A program made the position numbers and the translations under genes. A DNA stretch of 64,000 nucleotides, taken from Candidatus Thiothrix sulfatifontis (GTDB lineage: Bacteria; Pseudomonadota; Gammaproteobacteria; Thiotrichales; Thiotrichaceae). Below, in pieces: positions 36,079-45,898 of this stretch. Position 1 is the stretch's first letter; each line of letters opens with the position of its first letter. The notes beneath the pieces are model-generated. The model worked only from the letters and a program-made list of their open reading frames with translations. It had not been told where the DNA came from and did no database searches. The stretch is taken from assembly GCA_022828425.1 (NCBI GenBank), contig CP094685.1, forward strand, positions 2,728,001 to 2,792,000. Reading direction: 5' to 3'.

Positions 36079-36918
36079 TCATGCAACAGATTGGCGCAAT
36101 GCGCTGACTTCCTCTACTGTCAAACCTGTTTTTTGGGCAATAGTCGGGTTGTCCAAAACATCCAATAAGTTGCGAGCAATTTCCATAGAGTTTTCTTTCA
36201 CCGCATCCTTCACAGCTTTGTCAATCGAACCTCGTTGCAGACGAATGAAATCATGGCGCTTTTCCTGTGCATCCAGTTCCTCCTCCGACAGTCCCGCACG
36301 GTTGGCAATATTGAAAGCATCAACGATGCACTGTTCAGCTTTAAGCGTATCGGGAACGTAATCTAAACTGCCTGCATTTTTGACAAAGTAAACCCATTTT
36401 TCGCTGATATTGGTGAGTTCATCCAATTCCTTAATGAACTTGGGCAGTTCGATAAACACCAGTTCTAAATCACCGCTATAGTGTGCCAAGGTCTGCTTTT
36501 CGATCAGGCGGTAGTGGCTGAACACTTCCGGCTGGTCGGGGAACATCACAAAGTCGGTCAGGGTCAGGGCAATAACCGGGTTCAGCAAATGGTATTTTTC
36601 GCCTTTGCCCAGTTGCGCGGAATAGGCTTTCGCTGCATTGTAGAGGACGCGCTTTTCAAAGCCTTCCACGTTCAGCACCTGCATTTCGATGATGACTGTG
36701 CTGCCGTTGGCGCAGACCGCCTTCACATCAACGTAAGTATCTTTCATACCAAGGATTTTCGGTGCTTGGTACGGGTCGATGATAGTCAGATCAATGATTT
36801 CATCACCATTGCTGTAGTTCAGCAATGCATTGAGGAAACTGATCAGGATCGGCTTGCTCTGCTCGCTGCCGAACACTTTTTTGAAGGCGAAATCGGTTTT
36901 TACGTCGAGGAAGCGCAT
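36079..36918 (-). CDS. Rpn-family PD-(D/E)XK nuclease (copy A)
   Basis: The 279-residue paralogue of 33257-34186 is nearly identical over the first ~200 residues (FLDVKTDFAFKKVFGSE, TYVDVKAVCANG). It differs after about residue 230, where it has a shorter linker (RGSIDKAVKDAVKENSMEIA) instead of the long coiled coil. It follows the uvrA fragment at 36979 by 60 bases, exactly as in copy B. The differing C-termini argue against a recent simple tandem duplication and for two donor alleles. Confidence 0.87.
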   Translation of the reverse strand: MRFLDVKTDFAFKKVFGSEQSKPILISFLNALLNYSNGDEIIDLTIIDPYQAPKILGMKDTYVDVKAVCANGSTVIIEMQVLNVEGFEKRVLYNAAKAYSAQLGKGEKYHLLNPVIALTLTDFVMFPDQPEVFSHYRLIEKQTLAHYSGDLELVFIELPKFIKELDELTNISEKWVYFVKNAGSLDYVPDTLKAEQCIVDAFNIANRAGLSEEELDAQEKRHDFIRLQRGSIDKAVKDAVKENSMEIARNLLDVLDNPTIAQKTGLTVEEVSALRQSVA

Positions 36919-36978
36919 GGCGGTAAATCCGGTGAAGTAAGTACAGACCCATTATAGCAAATACAAACTACAACCCTA

Positions 36979-37666
36979 TCACAACATCCGTTTCAGGAAC
37001 TCCCCCGTAAACGACCCTTCCGTTTCCGCCACCTGCTCCGGCGTACCCACTGCAATGATATGCCACCCACGACTCCCGCCTTCCGGCCCCAAGTCCACCA
37101 CCCAGTCCGCCGTCTTGATCACATCCAGATTATGCTCGATCACCACCACGGTATTGCCGCCGTCACGCAAGCGGTGCAGCACTTGCAGCAATTGATCAAC
37201 GTCGTGGAAATGCAGCCCCGTGGTCGGCTCGTCCAGAATATAAATCGTCTTGCCCGTGCCGCGTTTGGACAGCTCTTTCGCCAGCTTGACGCGCTGTGCT
37301 TCGCCGCCCGAAAGCGTAGTCGCATTTTGCCCCAGCGTGATGTACGACAGCCCCACGTCCATCAACGTTTGCAGCTTGGTGTGAATCGACGGCACGGCGG
37401 CGAAAAATTCGCAGGCATCTTCCACCGTCATTGCCAACATTTCGCTGATGTTCTTGCCCTTGTAGCGGATGTCGAGGGTTTCGCGGTTGTAACGCTTGCC
37501 GTCGCACACTTCGCAGGTCACGTACACGCCCGGCAAAAAGTGCATTTCGACCTTGATCAAATCATCGCCGGAACAGGCTTCGCAGCGTCCGCCTTTGACG
37601 TTGAACGAAAACCGTCCCGGCAAATAGCCGCGTGAACGCGCTTTTTGCGTCGCTGCAAACATATCC
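36979..37666 (-). pseudogene. uvrA: uvrA 3' fragment (copy A)
   Basis: A 227-codon open frame matches the last ~229 codons of UvrA: second zinc finger ([19 protein letters not shown], then CEVC), [33 protein letters not shown], and the end [13 protein letters not shown]. It lacks both Walker A motifs. Homology stops at GATATG (about 37666), 6-8 bases from the stop of the preceding unrelated ORF. A few substitutions (for example GWH instead of GGH near the end) suggest relaxed selection. Confidence 0.9.
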
Positions 37667-37672
37667 GTGATA

Positions 37673-37972
37673 CTACAATAACTTTACATCCGCCTGAGCT
37701 TGTGCCAATTTTTTTGCCGCAGCCTCCATCTGAGGATAAAGAGCATTGAGCTTGATAGCTGCTTCTTGCCGAAGCATCTGCAAATCCGACACACCTGCCA
37801 TCAGTGATGATTCAATAACACGTTTACGTGCAGCAATTTGAGATCGAACAGCATTCTTGTCAGCTTCAGATACTGCATTATGGGGATTAAAAACATATCG
37901 GCGTTCGCAGGATTTCCTCCAATCTACCACTGCACGAGTCAAAACCTCCCCAAATCCACGCACAGCTTGCAC
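37673..37972 (-). pseudogene. C-terminal fragment of an unrecognised protein
   Basis: The 99-codon frame opens at a GTG only 8 bases inside the boundary of the IS4-type element at 37981. The reading continues back to the element without a proper start, so the N-terminus was lost there. The visible part (RGFGEVLTRAVVDWRKSCER, then a helical tail [19 protein letters not shown]) matches nothing I know. It ends 6-8 bases before the uvrA fragment. Confidence 0.5.
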
Positions 37973-38020
37973 TTTATACCCATCTCTTTATACACAAATC
38001 AGTCCTCCCCCAACTCACTA

Positions 38021-38849
38021 GGCTCTGTTGACATTTCATCGAGTCCAAATTAATACGGCGACAAACGCGAGGAAGCCCAGAAAATTTTGCGCTTTCTTTT
38101 CAAACCGTGAAAAGACGCGTCGATAGTGTTTCATCTTTCCAAAAAAGCACTCGATCAAGTGACGTTCTTTGTAAGCGACCCAATCACATTTCCGAGGCTC
38201 AAGCGCATTGGATTTTGAAGGAATCAGTGCTTCGATCCCTTGTTTTTCCAAATATTCCACGAAGGCTTTTGAATCATAACCTTTATCAGCCATGAGTCTT
38301 TTAAGGGGAATAGACGTGACCAGCGCCTCTGCTTGACCAATATCGGACGCTTGACCGGGGGTTAGAATAAATCGCAAGGGATAACCCAACGCATCCGTTA
38401 ACGCATGGATTTTACAGCTAAATCCACCTTTGGAACGTCCGAGAGCCTCAGCTTCGGCATCACTTTTTTTGCGCCCGCTGCGCAGGCATGAGCACGCACA
38501 ATCGTGCTGTCGATAAAACCTTCCTGTAAATCCGCATCAAGGCTGACCGCTGCGAACATCTCATCCCAAATACCCGCTGTTACCCAACGGTCATACCGCT
38601 TGAAAACACTGTTCCACTGACCGTATTCGGGCGGCAAACTACGCCATTGGCTGCCCGAACGGAGTATCCATAAAACACCATTAAGAAAGTGACGACAACG
38701 TCCAGAATCACCCACGTAAACACGGGGATGAACACGCAGAAATTCATGCAGCAATGACCATTGATCATCCGTCAAATAGTAGCGATTCATTGGAATACCT
38801 TGAAAAGCAGCATTTTAACCAATTCAACCCTCACAATGTCAACAGAACC
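38021..38849 (-). mobile_element. IS5-family (IS427-group-like) insertion sequence, copy 1
   Basis: The 829-bp element has ends GGCTCTGTTGACATT and, inverted, GGTTCTGTTGACATT, with a TA target repeat. It is inserted a few bases from the left end of the IS4-type element, at exactly the same site as the copy at 55339-56167. Two overlapping-frame ORFs (38398-38790 then 38036-38389) encode the transposase, joined by a run of seven A on the coding strand near 38464-38470, a typical -1 slippage site. Confidence 0.92.
38036..38790 (-). CDS. IS5-family transposase, two ORFs with programmed frameshift
   Basis: The first ORF (38398-38790, 130 codons; MNRYYLTDDQWSLLHEFL) carries the N-terminal DUF4096-like region and the first catalytic D in GFIDSTIVRAHACAAG. 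The second (38036-38389, 117 codons) carries LMADKGYDSKAFVEYL (second D) and KERHLIECFFGKMKHYRR (final E). Production of the full DDE enzyme needs a frameshift at the A-rich run between them. Confidence 0.92.
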
Positions 38850-39989
38850 TAGCCATCTGAATCCCATAAATACAGTCCAGCACCCTTGAGTAGCCAAGCC
38901 AGATACTTTTAGCCCCCGGTTCGCCATCGCATTTTCTGCCCAAAAAGCCCCCCAGTTCCGCTAGATTGCGGATCACTTGATTGAGGGTAGGTATGCCATC
39001 GGGTAGTGCTTTTTTGCCGAGCCGGAAGGATACTTTCCATTCCAGCGGGTCAAACACCAGATCAGCCGGAAGTTCTGGGCAGGTACGCCCCAACCGCATC
39101 AGAAACATAATCCGCCAAGCCACCATGATGTAGAGCGCGAGGGCTTTTTCGATGCGCTCTTTAGTGTCCAGTTGCAGTTTTTCGACGCGACAGCCGACTT
39201 TCAGGACATCAAAAAACATCTCGATTTCCCAACGCGCCCGATACCAATCGATGAGTTCACAGGCGGCATCGGCGGTCTCTACACAACGGTTGGTGACTAA
39301 ACGCCAAATGAGGGACGATTTTCCGGCGGGTGGGTTGATTTCTTTGGCTTGAACCAAGGTCAATAGCATTGGATGCTTACTTTTGGGACGCAGGGTATAA
39401 CGTAACACCTTGATTTCTTGTACCACTTTGCGAGGCTTTTCACCCTGCTTGCGCGGTTTGGTAAAAGTGATACGAGTCAACGCCTGTTGTTGATCAATGG
39501 CATCCCACAGTTTGAGGTCATCCCCCAAGGCGCGGTTATGTTGCGCCCGTATCAGCAGGTCAGCCGGGTAATCCAAGGCTTGCGCCCGTTTGAGTAAGTC
39601 ATAAAAGTCGCTTTCACGGTCGCCCGTATAGATGAGGCGGTGTTCAGGGCAGCGTGCCGCCAGTTCGGCTACCCGTTCATACCCTTCAATCCAGCGACGG
39701 CTTTCTTTGATGCCGGGGTTGGCAAGATCCGCCGCTTTGCTCAAGCCCCGTGACCACATCCACGTATCGGTGATCCCCAATGGCAGACGGTCTGGGGTGA
39801 TACACAAGGTCGGATGCAGGTACATCCCGCGTTGCTTATCGTAGGATAAACGCCCCAAACCCTCGGTTTCCTGCCCATTGAAATCCAGTTCGGTGGTGTC
39901 TTGAATACACAGGATAACGCCGTGTGCAACATTGATCTGATGTCGATTATCCCGAATTGGACACATTGCGAATCGTACCGCCCGTTGAC

Positions 39990-40111
39990 AGTAAGTGATG
40001 AACCCACTTATTTTTCTCCCACCGTTACACCAGCAAGTTGACCAACTGTAAGTAAGTGATGAACCCACTTATTTTTCTCCCACCGTTACACCAGCAAGTT
40101 GACCAACTGTA
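39990..40111. repeat. 61-bp tandem duplication at the 3' end of the IS982 transposase
   Basis: Two consecutive 61-base units are identical; each contains GTAAGTGATGAACCCACTT near its start and CAGCAAGTTGACCAACTGT near its end. The stop at 40086 is in the second unit. It is internal to the element and looks like a local slippage event. Confidence 0.85.
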
Positions 40112-40967
40112 AGGATGAGTTACCAAGCATCCTATTAAGGAATACTGCCACGGTATGGCTCAACACTTTGCGAAAAATCCTGACGGTCAGGTGCCACCTA
40201 TCCCGTGCCCGGATACGCTGGATATGGAAACGCTCCGTCAATTGCCCAATGACCGTCTCGACCAAACGCCGCTCCCGCATGAGTTCCTGAACGTATTCCT
40301 TGGGGCGGTCATCCTGCATATTACGGCGCAGTGGGGTTTGCAAATTCAGGCCGATGGCTTGCAACCCTGCTTGGTGGATAGGTCGGATAAACCCCTTATC
40401 CCCCGGCATAAGGCCCGTTTGTCCATGCAGGCATTCCCAGATGCCGTCAGCTTCATCATGATTGGCTGCCATCACGTTGATGCCCGTGACCACACCACAA
40501 CCGCTCACCAACAAGACGGCCTGAAAACCATAGTAGTGCTGGTCTTTGGATGCACAGTAGCCGTAGCCCGCCAATCCCGCGAACAAACGGCAATGGTTCG
40601 CACGCCGAAAATTACACAGCTTCAGGGGGAAACCATCCACGCGGTGCACGCCGTTTCCCATCACACCCATTTCCCTGCACAGGTCAGCATGAAGCTGCTG
40701 CTTTACCCGCCACAAATGTGCCGCTTGGCGGACATAAGTGCTACGGCTGGGAAGCTTGGGAAACCACTCCAGCCAGTGGCGACGGAAATACTCCCAAGCC
40801 TGTTTGTCCTGTTCATATCCCATAAATTCAGCCACCACCTCCAATGTCAGCACTTCGGCATCACTGAAGACCGGGCTGAAACCACGGTGGCGCAAAATAA
40901 CCGGCAGTTTCTTCAGCCAGTCGTCTATCAGGCAGTACACATGGGTGATAAAGTCTTCCAAGGGCAT
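40086..40967 (-). CDS. IS982-family transposase
   Basis: The 293-residue protein has FSDAEVLTLEVVAEFMGYEQ near the N-terminus, VDGFPLKLCNFRRA (first catalytic D), GDKGFIRPIHQAG (second D), and RERRLVETVIGQLTERFHI (final E). The length and motifs are complete. Confidence 0.93.
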   Translation of the reverse strand: MPLEDFITHVYCLIDDWLKKLPVILRHRGFSPVFSDAEVLTLEVVAEFMGYEQDKQAWEYFRRHWLEWFPKLPSRSTYVRQAAHLWRVKQQLHADLCREMGVMGNGVHRVDGFPLKLCNFRRANHCRLFAGLAGYGYCASKDQHYYGFQAVLLVSGCGVVTGINVMAANHDEADGIWECLHGQTGLMPGDKGFIRPIHQAGLQAIGLNLQTPLRRNMQDDRPKEYVQELMRERRLVETVIGQLTERFHIQRIRARDRWHLTVRIFRKVLSHTVAVFLNRMLGNSSLQLVNLLV

Positions 40968-41574
40968 GGTGTCCTCCTCTCGTTTGGATTCGCTATCCTT
41001 GAGGATACCTTGCCCTGCTTAACTTTGGGACGAGGCGATGTATGGAGGCTCAGAGAAAAGTTGCACACGGCGTCAGGATAATCCGCGAATCTTGCTGACG
41101 GATTCGACACTCGGTCGCTTCAAAGTGGGATGCCATCAAAGCATCATGGCTCACCGCTTCATTCCAGAAGAAACGGTACGTCGCCAAGGTGCTTGACCAA
41201 CTTTGACAAGCTTTCGGGATGCTCGATTGGGGGGCTTTCAGCATCGCTTTGAGGATATGAGCGGCGCGTGTTTCGAGACGCTTGTCTCCCAAATCAAGAT
41301 CGGTGAGTTCGGTAGATGACCAGTTCATGGGTGGAAATTGCTTATCTTACATCAGTTTGGGGACTTGTGTATAAGGAGATGCCAAGAGACGGCTTCAACC
41401 CCCTAGCTCATACTTCCAATGAATGAGGATCAAATATGCTTAAAATCCAGCACGGTGATATTTTTGACACGTTGTACCAACGTGCCTTCCACCACTATAA
41501 ATTGAAATAATTACGGTGGCATGTAACATTCACAACTATCTGAAAAATAATGTAGCATAATAAGGAAAAATACA

Positions 41575-41796
41575 ATGAAGACTAAAACGTATATCAATAT
41601 TGCTAAACAAAACATGCAGTTCAGCCCTGAGCTTGCGGTCACGTGGCTGTTTGGGAAGATGCTTTGCCAACCGGGTTTTCTGAGTTCTTTTGCGCAACAG
41701 TATTTGGGCGAGGCTATAGATATTGAGTCTGCTGTTATTCATCGTGAGTATGGCAAAAGTAACAAAAAAATTGATGTTGCAGGCATTGTTGACTGA
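41575..41796 (+). pseudogene. N-terminal fragment of a possible PD-(D/E)XK nuclease
   Basis: AAGGA precedes the ATG; 73 codons end at a TGA. HREYGKSNKKIDVAGIVD at the end looks like the acidic strand of a PD-(D/E)XK nuclease just before the ExK strand, which is absent, so the protein would be inactive. No continuation is visible in 41797-41880. The stretch 41382-41574 between the IS end and this ORF has no supported gene. Confidence 0.45.
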
Positions 41797-41922
41797 TTTT
41801 TAGGAAATCAGTTTGTCAGTAACAAAATTCTGTCCGTCGGCAAAAAAGCAGTCTTGTTCCAGCAACAGGCTGCGTAGCTATTGCGATATGCTATCCTTGA
41901 AGCTCACATAAAGGAACCCGCC

Positions 41923-42150
41923 ATGTACGCCATTGAGTTTGAAACAGACATTGAAAACGGGATGATCCGCATCCCCGACATCTACCGAAATTTGCACAAG
42001 GCTCATGCCAGAATCATTGTTTTGACCCATGAGACATCACCCGCTACTACACCCGCAGTGTTCAATCCTAGGGCTTTCTTCGGCGCGGGGCGACAACCCA
42101 AAGCGGCTATTGATGCCTACCTGAGAGAAGCACGCGAAGGCTGGCAGTAA
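41923..42150 (+). CDS. Antitoxin of a VapBC-like pair
   Basis: The ATG at 41923 is preferred over upstream in-frame starts because AAGGAA lies 7 bases before it. The 75-residue product starts YAIEFETDIENGMIRIPDIY, a beta-rich N-terminus, and ends with the helix AAIDAYLREAREGWQ. Its TAA overlaps the ATG of the truncated PIN toxin (TAATG). Confidence 0.7.
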   Translation: MYAIEFETDIENGMIRIPDIYRNLHKAHARIIVLTHETSPATTPAVFNPRAFFGAGRQPKAAIDAYLREAREGWQ

Positions 42151-42317
42151 TGGCTTATCTATTTGATACCAATATTATTATCTACTACTTTAACGGTCTC
42201 ACAGATGATGAGCGTATCCATGAGATTCTGGCGGATAGCTTCAATATTTCGATTATCACCAAAATCGAATTTTTGGGCTGGAGCGAATTTGCCGCTGACC
42301 ATAGCAGCATAAAATAG
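42150..42317 (+). pseudogene. Truncated PIN-domain toxin
   Basis: The 55-codon frame begins AYLFDTNIIIYYFNG and reaches ITKIEFLGWSEFAAD, the first two acidic positions of a PIN domain. It then breaks off into unrelated sequence about 70 bases before uvrA. More than half of the domain is missing. The break marks the left boundary of the block bearing the complete uvrA. Confidence 0.75.
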
Positions 42318-42384
42318 GGAAATCTCCCTTCCCCCCGAAACCTGCTAAACTTCGTCTTTTGTTCGGCACGAGCTTGCACACCCT

Positions 42385-45204
42385 ATGGAAAAATTCATCC
42401 GCATTCGCGGCGCACGCACCCACAACCTGAAAAACATCGACCTTGACCTGCCGCGTGACAAGCTGATCGTGATCACGGGCTTGTCGGGGTCGGGCAAGTC
42501 GTCGTTGGCGTTCGACACGATTTTTGCGGAAGGGCAGCGGCGTTACGTCGAGTCGCTGTCCGCCTACGCCCGCCAGTTCCTGTCGATGATGGAAAAGCCG
42601 GACATTGACCACATCGAAGGGCTTTCCCCGGCGATTTCCATCGAGCAGAAAACCACTTCGCACAACCCGCGTTCCACCGTCGGCACGATTACCGAGATTT
42701 ACGACTACCTGCGCCTGCTGTATGCGCGTGCCGGTGTGCCACGTTGCCCGACGCATCACGTTGATTTGCAAGTGCAAACCGTCAGTCAGATGGTCGATCA
42801 GGTATTGAGTTTGCCCGAAGGCAGCAAGCTGATGTTGCTGGCTCCGGTGGTACGCGAACGCAAGGGCGAGCATGTGCAACTGTTTGATTCGTTGCGGGCG
42901 CAAGGCTATTTGCGGGCGCGGGTGAATGGCGTGGTCTACGAACTGGACGTGCCGCCGACGCTGGAATTGCGCAAGAAACACACCATCGAAGTGGTGATTG
43001 ACCGCTTCAAAGTCCGCGACGACATGCAGTTGCGCCTCGCCGAATCGCTTGAAACCGCGCTGAAACTCGCCAACGGGCTGGCAACAGTGGCGTGGATGGA
43101 CGGTGACGGCGAAGACATGATTTTTTCCGCCAACTACGCCTGCCCGCATTGCGGCTGGTCGCTGACCGAACTCGAACCGCGCTTGTTCTCGTTCAACGCA
43201 CCCGCTGGCGCGTGCCAGACTTGCGACGGTTTGGGCGTGGAACAGTTTTTCGACCCGCAACGGGTGGTGGCAAACCCGTCGATGAGCCTTGCGGGTGGCG
43301 CAGTGCGCGGCTGGGATCGGCGCAACGCCTACTACTTCCAGATACTCACATCTTTGGCAGAACATTTCAGCTTTGACGTGGAACAGCCGTGGGACGAATT
43401 GCCCGCTTCTGTCCACAAACTGATCTTGCACGGCAGCGGTTTGGAGGAGGTGGAATTCACCTACGTCGGGCAAAAAGGGCAAATTTACACCCGTTCGCAC
43501 ACTTTTGAAGGCGTATTAAACAACCTCAAACGCCGTTACCGCGAAACCGATTCGAGTGCGGTGCGCGAAGAATTGGCGAAATACCTTGCCAGCCGTGCTT
43601 GCCCGGATTGCGGCGGCACACGCTTGAACGAACAGGCGCGGAACGTGTTCATCGCGGGGCGCAACTTGCCAGCGATCACCCATTTGCCGATTGGCGAAAG
43701 CCATGCGTTTTTCCGCAGCCTGAATTTGCCGGGGACGCAGGGGCAAATCGCCGACAAGATTTTGCGCGAAATTGCCTTGCGCCTGGAATTTCTGGTCAAT
43801 GTCGGGCTGGATTATCTGACCCTGAGCCGCAGCGCGGAAACGCTCTCCGGCGGCGAAGCACAACGCATCCGCCTCGCGTCGCAAATTGGCGCGGGGCTGG
43901 TCGGGGTGATGTACGTGCTGGATGAGCCATCCATCGGTTTGCACCAGCGCGACAACGCCCGCTTGCTGAAAACGTTGTTCCGCCTGCGCGACCTCGGCAA
44001 TACCGTGATCGTGGTCGAGCATGACGAAGACGCGATCCGTTCCGCCGATCATGTGCTGGATATTGGCCCCGGTGCGGGTGTGCATGGCGGCTACATTATT
44101 GCGCAAGGCACACCCGAAGAAGTGTTTGCCACGCCGGATTCGGTGACGGGGCAATTCATGTCGGGGCGGCGCAAAATCACCATGCCCGCGCAACGCACCC
44201 CATTCAACCCCGAACGCACCATCAAGCTGATCGGCGCGACCGGCAATAACCTCAATGATGTATCGCTGGAAATTCCGCTGGGGCTGCTGACTTGTATCAC
44301 CGGCGTGTCGGGGTCGGGCAAATCGACGCTGATCAACCGCACGCTGTACCCGTTTCTGGCGCGGCATCTGCACGATAGCAGCGTGGAAGTTGCCCCGGTG
44401 CGCGAAGTGCTGGGCGTGGAGCAAATCGACAAAATCATCGACATCGACCAAAGCCCGATTGGGCGCACCCCGCGTTCCAACCCCGCGACCTACACGGGCG
44501 TGTTTACCGCGATTCGCGATATGTTTGCGGCGACGCAAGAAGCACGCTCACGCGGTTATTTGCCGGGACGGTTTTCGTTCAACGTCAAGGGCGGACGCTG
44601 CGAAGCCTGTTCCGGCGACGGTTTGATCAAGGTCGAAATGCACTTTTTGCCGGATGTGTACGTGACTTGCGAAGTGTGCGAAGGCAAGCGTTACAACCGC
44701 GAAACCCTCGACATCCGCTACAAGGGCAAGAATATCAGCGAAGTGCTGGCGATGACGGTGGAAGATGCCTGCGAATTCTTCGCCGCTGTGCCGTCGATCC
44801 ACACCAAACTGCAAACGCTGATGGACGTAGGGCTGTCGTACATCACGCTGGGGCAAAATGCGACCACGCTTTCCGGCGGCGAGGCGCAGCGCGTCAAGCT
44901 GGCGAAAGAGCTTTCCAAACGCGGCACGGGCAAGACGATTTATATTTTGGATGAGCCGACCACGGGGCTGCATTTCCACGACGTTGACCAGTTGCTGCAA
45001 GTGCTGCATCGCTTGCGTGACGGCGGCAATACCGTGGTGGTGATTGAGCATAATCTGGATGTGATCAAGACGGCGGACTGGGTGGTGGATTTGGGGCCGG
45101 AAGGTGGGAGTCGTGGGGGGCATGTGATTGCGGTGGGTACGCCGGAGCAGGTGGCGGAGGCGGAAGGGTCGTTTACTGGGCAATTTTTGAAGCGGATGTT
45201 ATGA
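42385..45204 (+). CDS. uvrA: UvrABC excinuclease subunit A
   Basis: UvrA is the ATP-dependent damage sensor of nucleotide excision repair. The 939-residue protein has all expected parts: first Walker [15 protein letters not shown] (about 31-40), first zinc finger region [16 protein letters not shown] to CQTC, signature [25 protein letters not shown], second Walker [15 protein letters not shown] (about 640), second zinc finger [19 protein letters not shown] to CEVC, second signature [12 protein letters not shown], and [11 protein letters not shown]. It ends [16 protein letters not shown], while the three 3' fragments in this window end [14 protein letters not shown]. The complete gene's 3' end is therefore the odd one out and may be imported. 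Its 5' flank abuts a truncated toxin gene. Confidence 0.97.
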   Translation: MEKFIRIRGARTHNLKNIDLDLPRDKLIVITGLSGSGKSSLAFDTIFAEGQRRYVESLSAYARQFLSMMEKPDIDHIEGLSPAISIEQKTTSHNPRSTVGTITEIYDYLRLLYARAGVPRCPTHHVDLQVQTVSQMVDQVLSLPEGSKLMLLAPVVRERKGEHVQLFDSLRAQGYLRARVNGVVYELDVPPTLELRKKHTIEVVIDRFKVRDDMQLRLAESLETALKLANGLATVAWMDGDGEDMIFSANYACPHCGWSLTELEPRLFSFNAPAGACQTCDGLGVEQFFDPQRVVANPSMSLAGGAVRGWDRRNAYYFQILTSLAEHFSFDVEQPWDELPASVHKLILHGSGLEEVEFTYVGQKGQIYTRSHTFEGVLNNLKRRYRETDSSAVREELAKYLASRACPDCGGTRLNEQARNVFIAGRNLPAITHLPIGESHAFFRSLNLPGTQGQIADKILREIALRLEFLVNVGLDYLTLSRSAETLSGGEAQRIRLASQIGAGLVGVMYVLDEPSIGLHQRDNARLLKTLFRLRDLGNTVIVVEHDEDAIRSADHVLDIGPGAGVHGGYIIAQGTPEEVFATPDSVTGQFMSGRRKITMPAQRTPFNPERTIKLIGATGNNLNDVSLEIPLGLLTCITGVSGSGKSTLINRTLYPFLARHLHDSSVEVAPVREVLGVEQIDKIIDIDQSPIGRTPRSNPATYTGVFTAIRDMFAATQEARSRGYLPGRFSFNVKGGRCEACSGDGLIKVEMHFLPDVYVTCEVCEGKRYNRETLDIRYKGKNISEVLAMTVEDACEFFAAVPSIHTKLQTLMDVGLSYITLGQNATTLSGGEAQRVKLAKELSKRGTGKTIYILDEPTTGLHFHDVDQLLQVLHRLRDGGNTVVVIEHNLDVIKTADWVVDLGPEGGSRGGHVIAVGTPEQVAEAEGSFTGQFLKRML

Positions 45205-45241
45205 TAAAGCCACGGAAATTTATTAAGTGGGTTTGTCAAAA

Positions 45242-45892
45242 ATGATTTTGTTTGGCGTGAGATCTCCGCTGGTTGTGGAGTATGAGGAAACCTGTCATCG
45301 ACTAGGGCTTAAGATAGAAATGGCAGTCAGCGTGAATGGTTCACCTCGATTAGTTGATCAATCCCGCGTTGTTAATATTAATGAACTCCCTCCTTCTATC
45401 ATAGGTAAAAGATTCATTGCTTGTGCTTTTACTCCATCCCGCCGAGCAGCGTTGATTGCTCAGGCACAACAGTTAGGTTTTGTTTTGGATGACCCATTAA
45501 TTGATCCAAGCGCGATACTGGCACGGTCTGTACGTATCGGAGAGGGAAGCTTTATTAATGCAGGCGTTGTCGTCGGGGCAGTCTCCATGATCGGTAATGG
45601 TGTATTGGTTAATCGCGCAGTATCTTTGGGACACCACACTGTATTAGGTGATTATGTAAGTATTGGACCCGGAGCAACCCTGGCTGGGAACATACATATA
45701 GGTGCTGGTACTATGATTGGGGCAGGGGCAACCATACTTCCTGATATTCGCATTGGTGAAAATGCACTGATAGCCGCCGGTTCAGTAGTTCGTAAGCATG
45801 TTCCTGATGGGGTATTAGTAGTAGGGAATCCTGCTCAAGAGCGTTCTTATAATCCCGCAAAATCAAGCCTGTATGTAGAAGATGGAGAGTAG
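45242..45892 (+). CDS. Left-handed beta-helix acyltransferase, NeuD-like
   Basis: The protein is 216 residues from the ATG at 45242; an upstream in-frame GTG at 45227 would add five. The N-terminal alpha/beta part (ILFGVRSPLVVEYEETCHRL) and the C-terminal hexapeptide repeats (IGNGVLVNRAVSLGHHTVLG, with His as catalytic candidate about 138) match the sialic-acid O-acetyltransferase NeuD / PglD-like group. These transfer acetyl or other acyl groups to small nucleotide-linked or free sugars. It starts 37 bases after uvrA and is followed by the ligase gene after 6 bases, making it the first gene of a Dlt-like operon. Confidence 0.82.
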   Translation: MILFGVRSPLVVEYEETCHRLGLKIEMAVSVNGSPRLVDQSRVVNINELPPSIIGKRFIACAFTPSRRAALIAQAQQLGFVLDDPLIDPSAILARSVRIGEGSFINAGVVVGAVSMIGNGVLVNRAVSLGHHTVLGDYVSIGPGATLAGNIHIGAGTMIGAGATILPDIRIGENALIAAGSVVRKHVPDGVLVVGNPAQERSYNPAKSSLYVEDGE

Positions 45893-45898
45893 AACTCA

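Larger units (their letters stand above)
39917..41073 (-). mobile_element. IS982-family insertion sequence
   Basis: Perfect terminal inverted repeats begin ACGCCGTGTGCAAC at both ends, and a 7-bp target repeat CAGGATA flanks the element (39910-39916 and 41074-41080). The element carries one 293-codon transposase. A 61-bp tandem duplication (39990-40050 and 40051-40111) repeats the end of the transposase gene and the bases beyond it. Confidence 0.93.
38839..41328 (-). pseudogene. IS4-type transposase split by the IS982-type element
   Basis: The N-terminal 80 or so codons (41328 back to 41074; MNWSSTELTDLDLGDKRLET) are separated from the remainder (39916 back to 38839; CIQDTTELDFNGQETEGLG onward) by 39917-41073. 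The reading is otherwise intact when the insertion and one 7-bp repeat are removed. The C-terminus ends MARFC because the IS5-type insertion replaced the last residues. Confidence 0.9.
37981..41381 (-). mobile_element. IS4-type element (copy 1) carrying nested IS5- and IS982-type elements
   Basis: Outer ends CATCTCTTTATACACAA (37981) and TTGTGTATAAGGAGATG (to 41381) are the same inverted ends as the clean copy at 50461-51866. An IS5-type element sits at 38021-38849 and an IS982-type element at 39917-41073. Flanking 9-mers (CTTTATACC on the left, CCAAGAGAC on the right) do not match, so this copy no longer sits in its original target. Recombination between copies is likely. Confidence 0.88.

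Noticed and set aside
33257..36918. The Rpn genes read as transposases mobilising the uvrA fragments
   Set aside because: The family is often labelled as a transposase, but no terminal inverted repeats or target duplications surround these genes, so an element with defined ends is not supported.
39990..40111. Tandem 61-bp repeats considered as the start of a CRISPR array
   Set aside because: There are only two units, they are contiguous with no spacers, and they lie inside the IS982 element.
40155..41081. 308-codon plus-strand ORF across the IS982 element
   Set aside because: It is antisense to the complete IS982 transposase with its DDE motifs.
42256..43500. 414-codon and 340-codon minus-strand ORFs inside uvrA
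   Set aside because: Both are antisense shadows of the conserved uvrA reading frame with no motifs of their own; similar shadows recur in every uvrA fragment.
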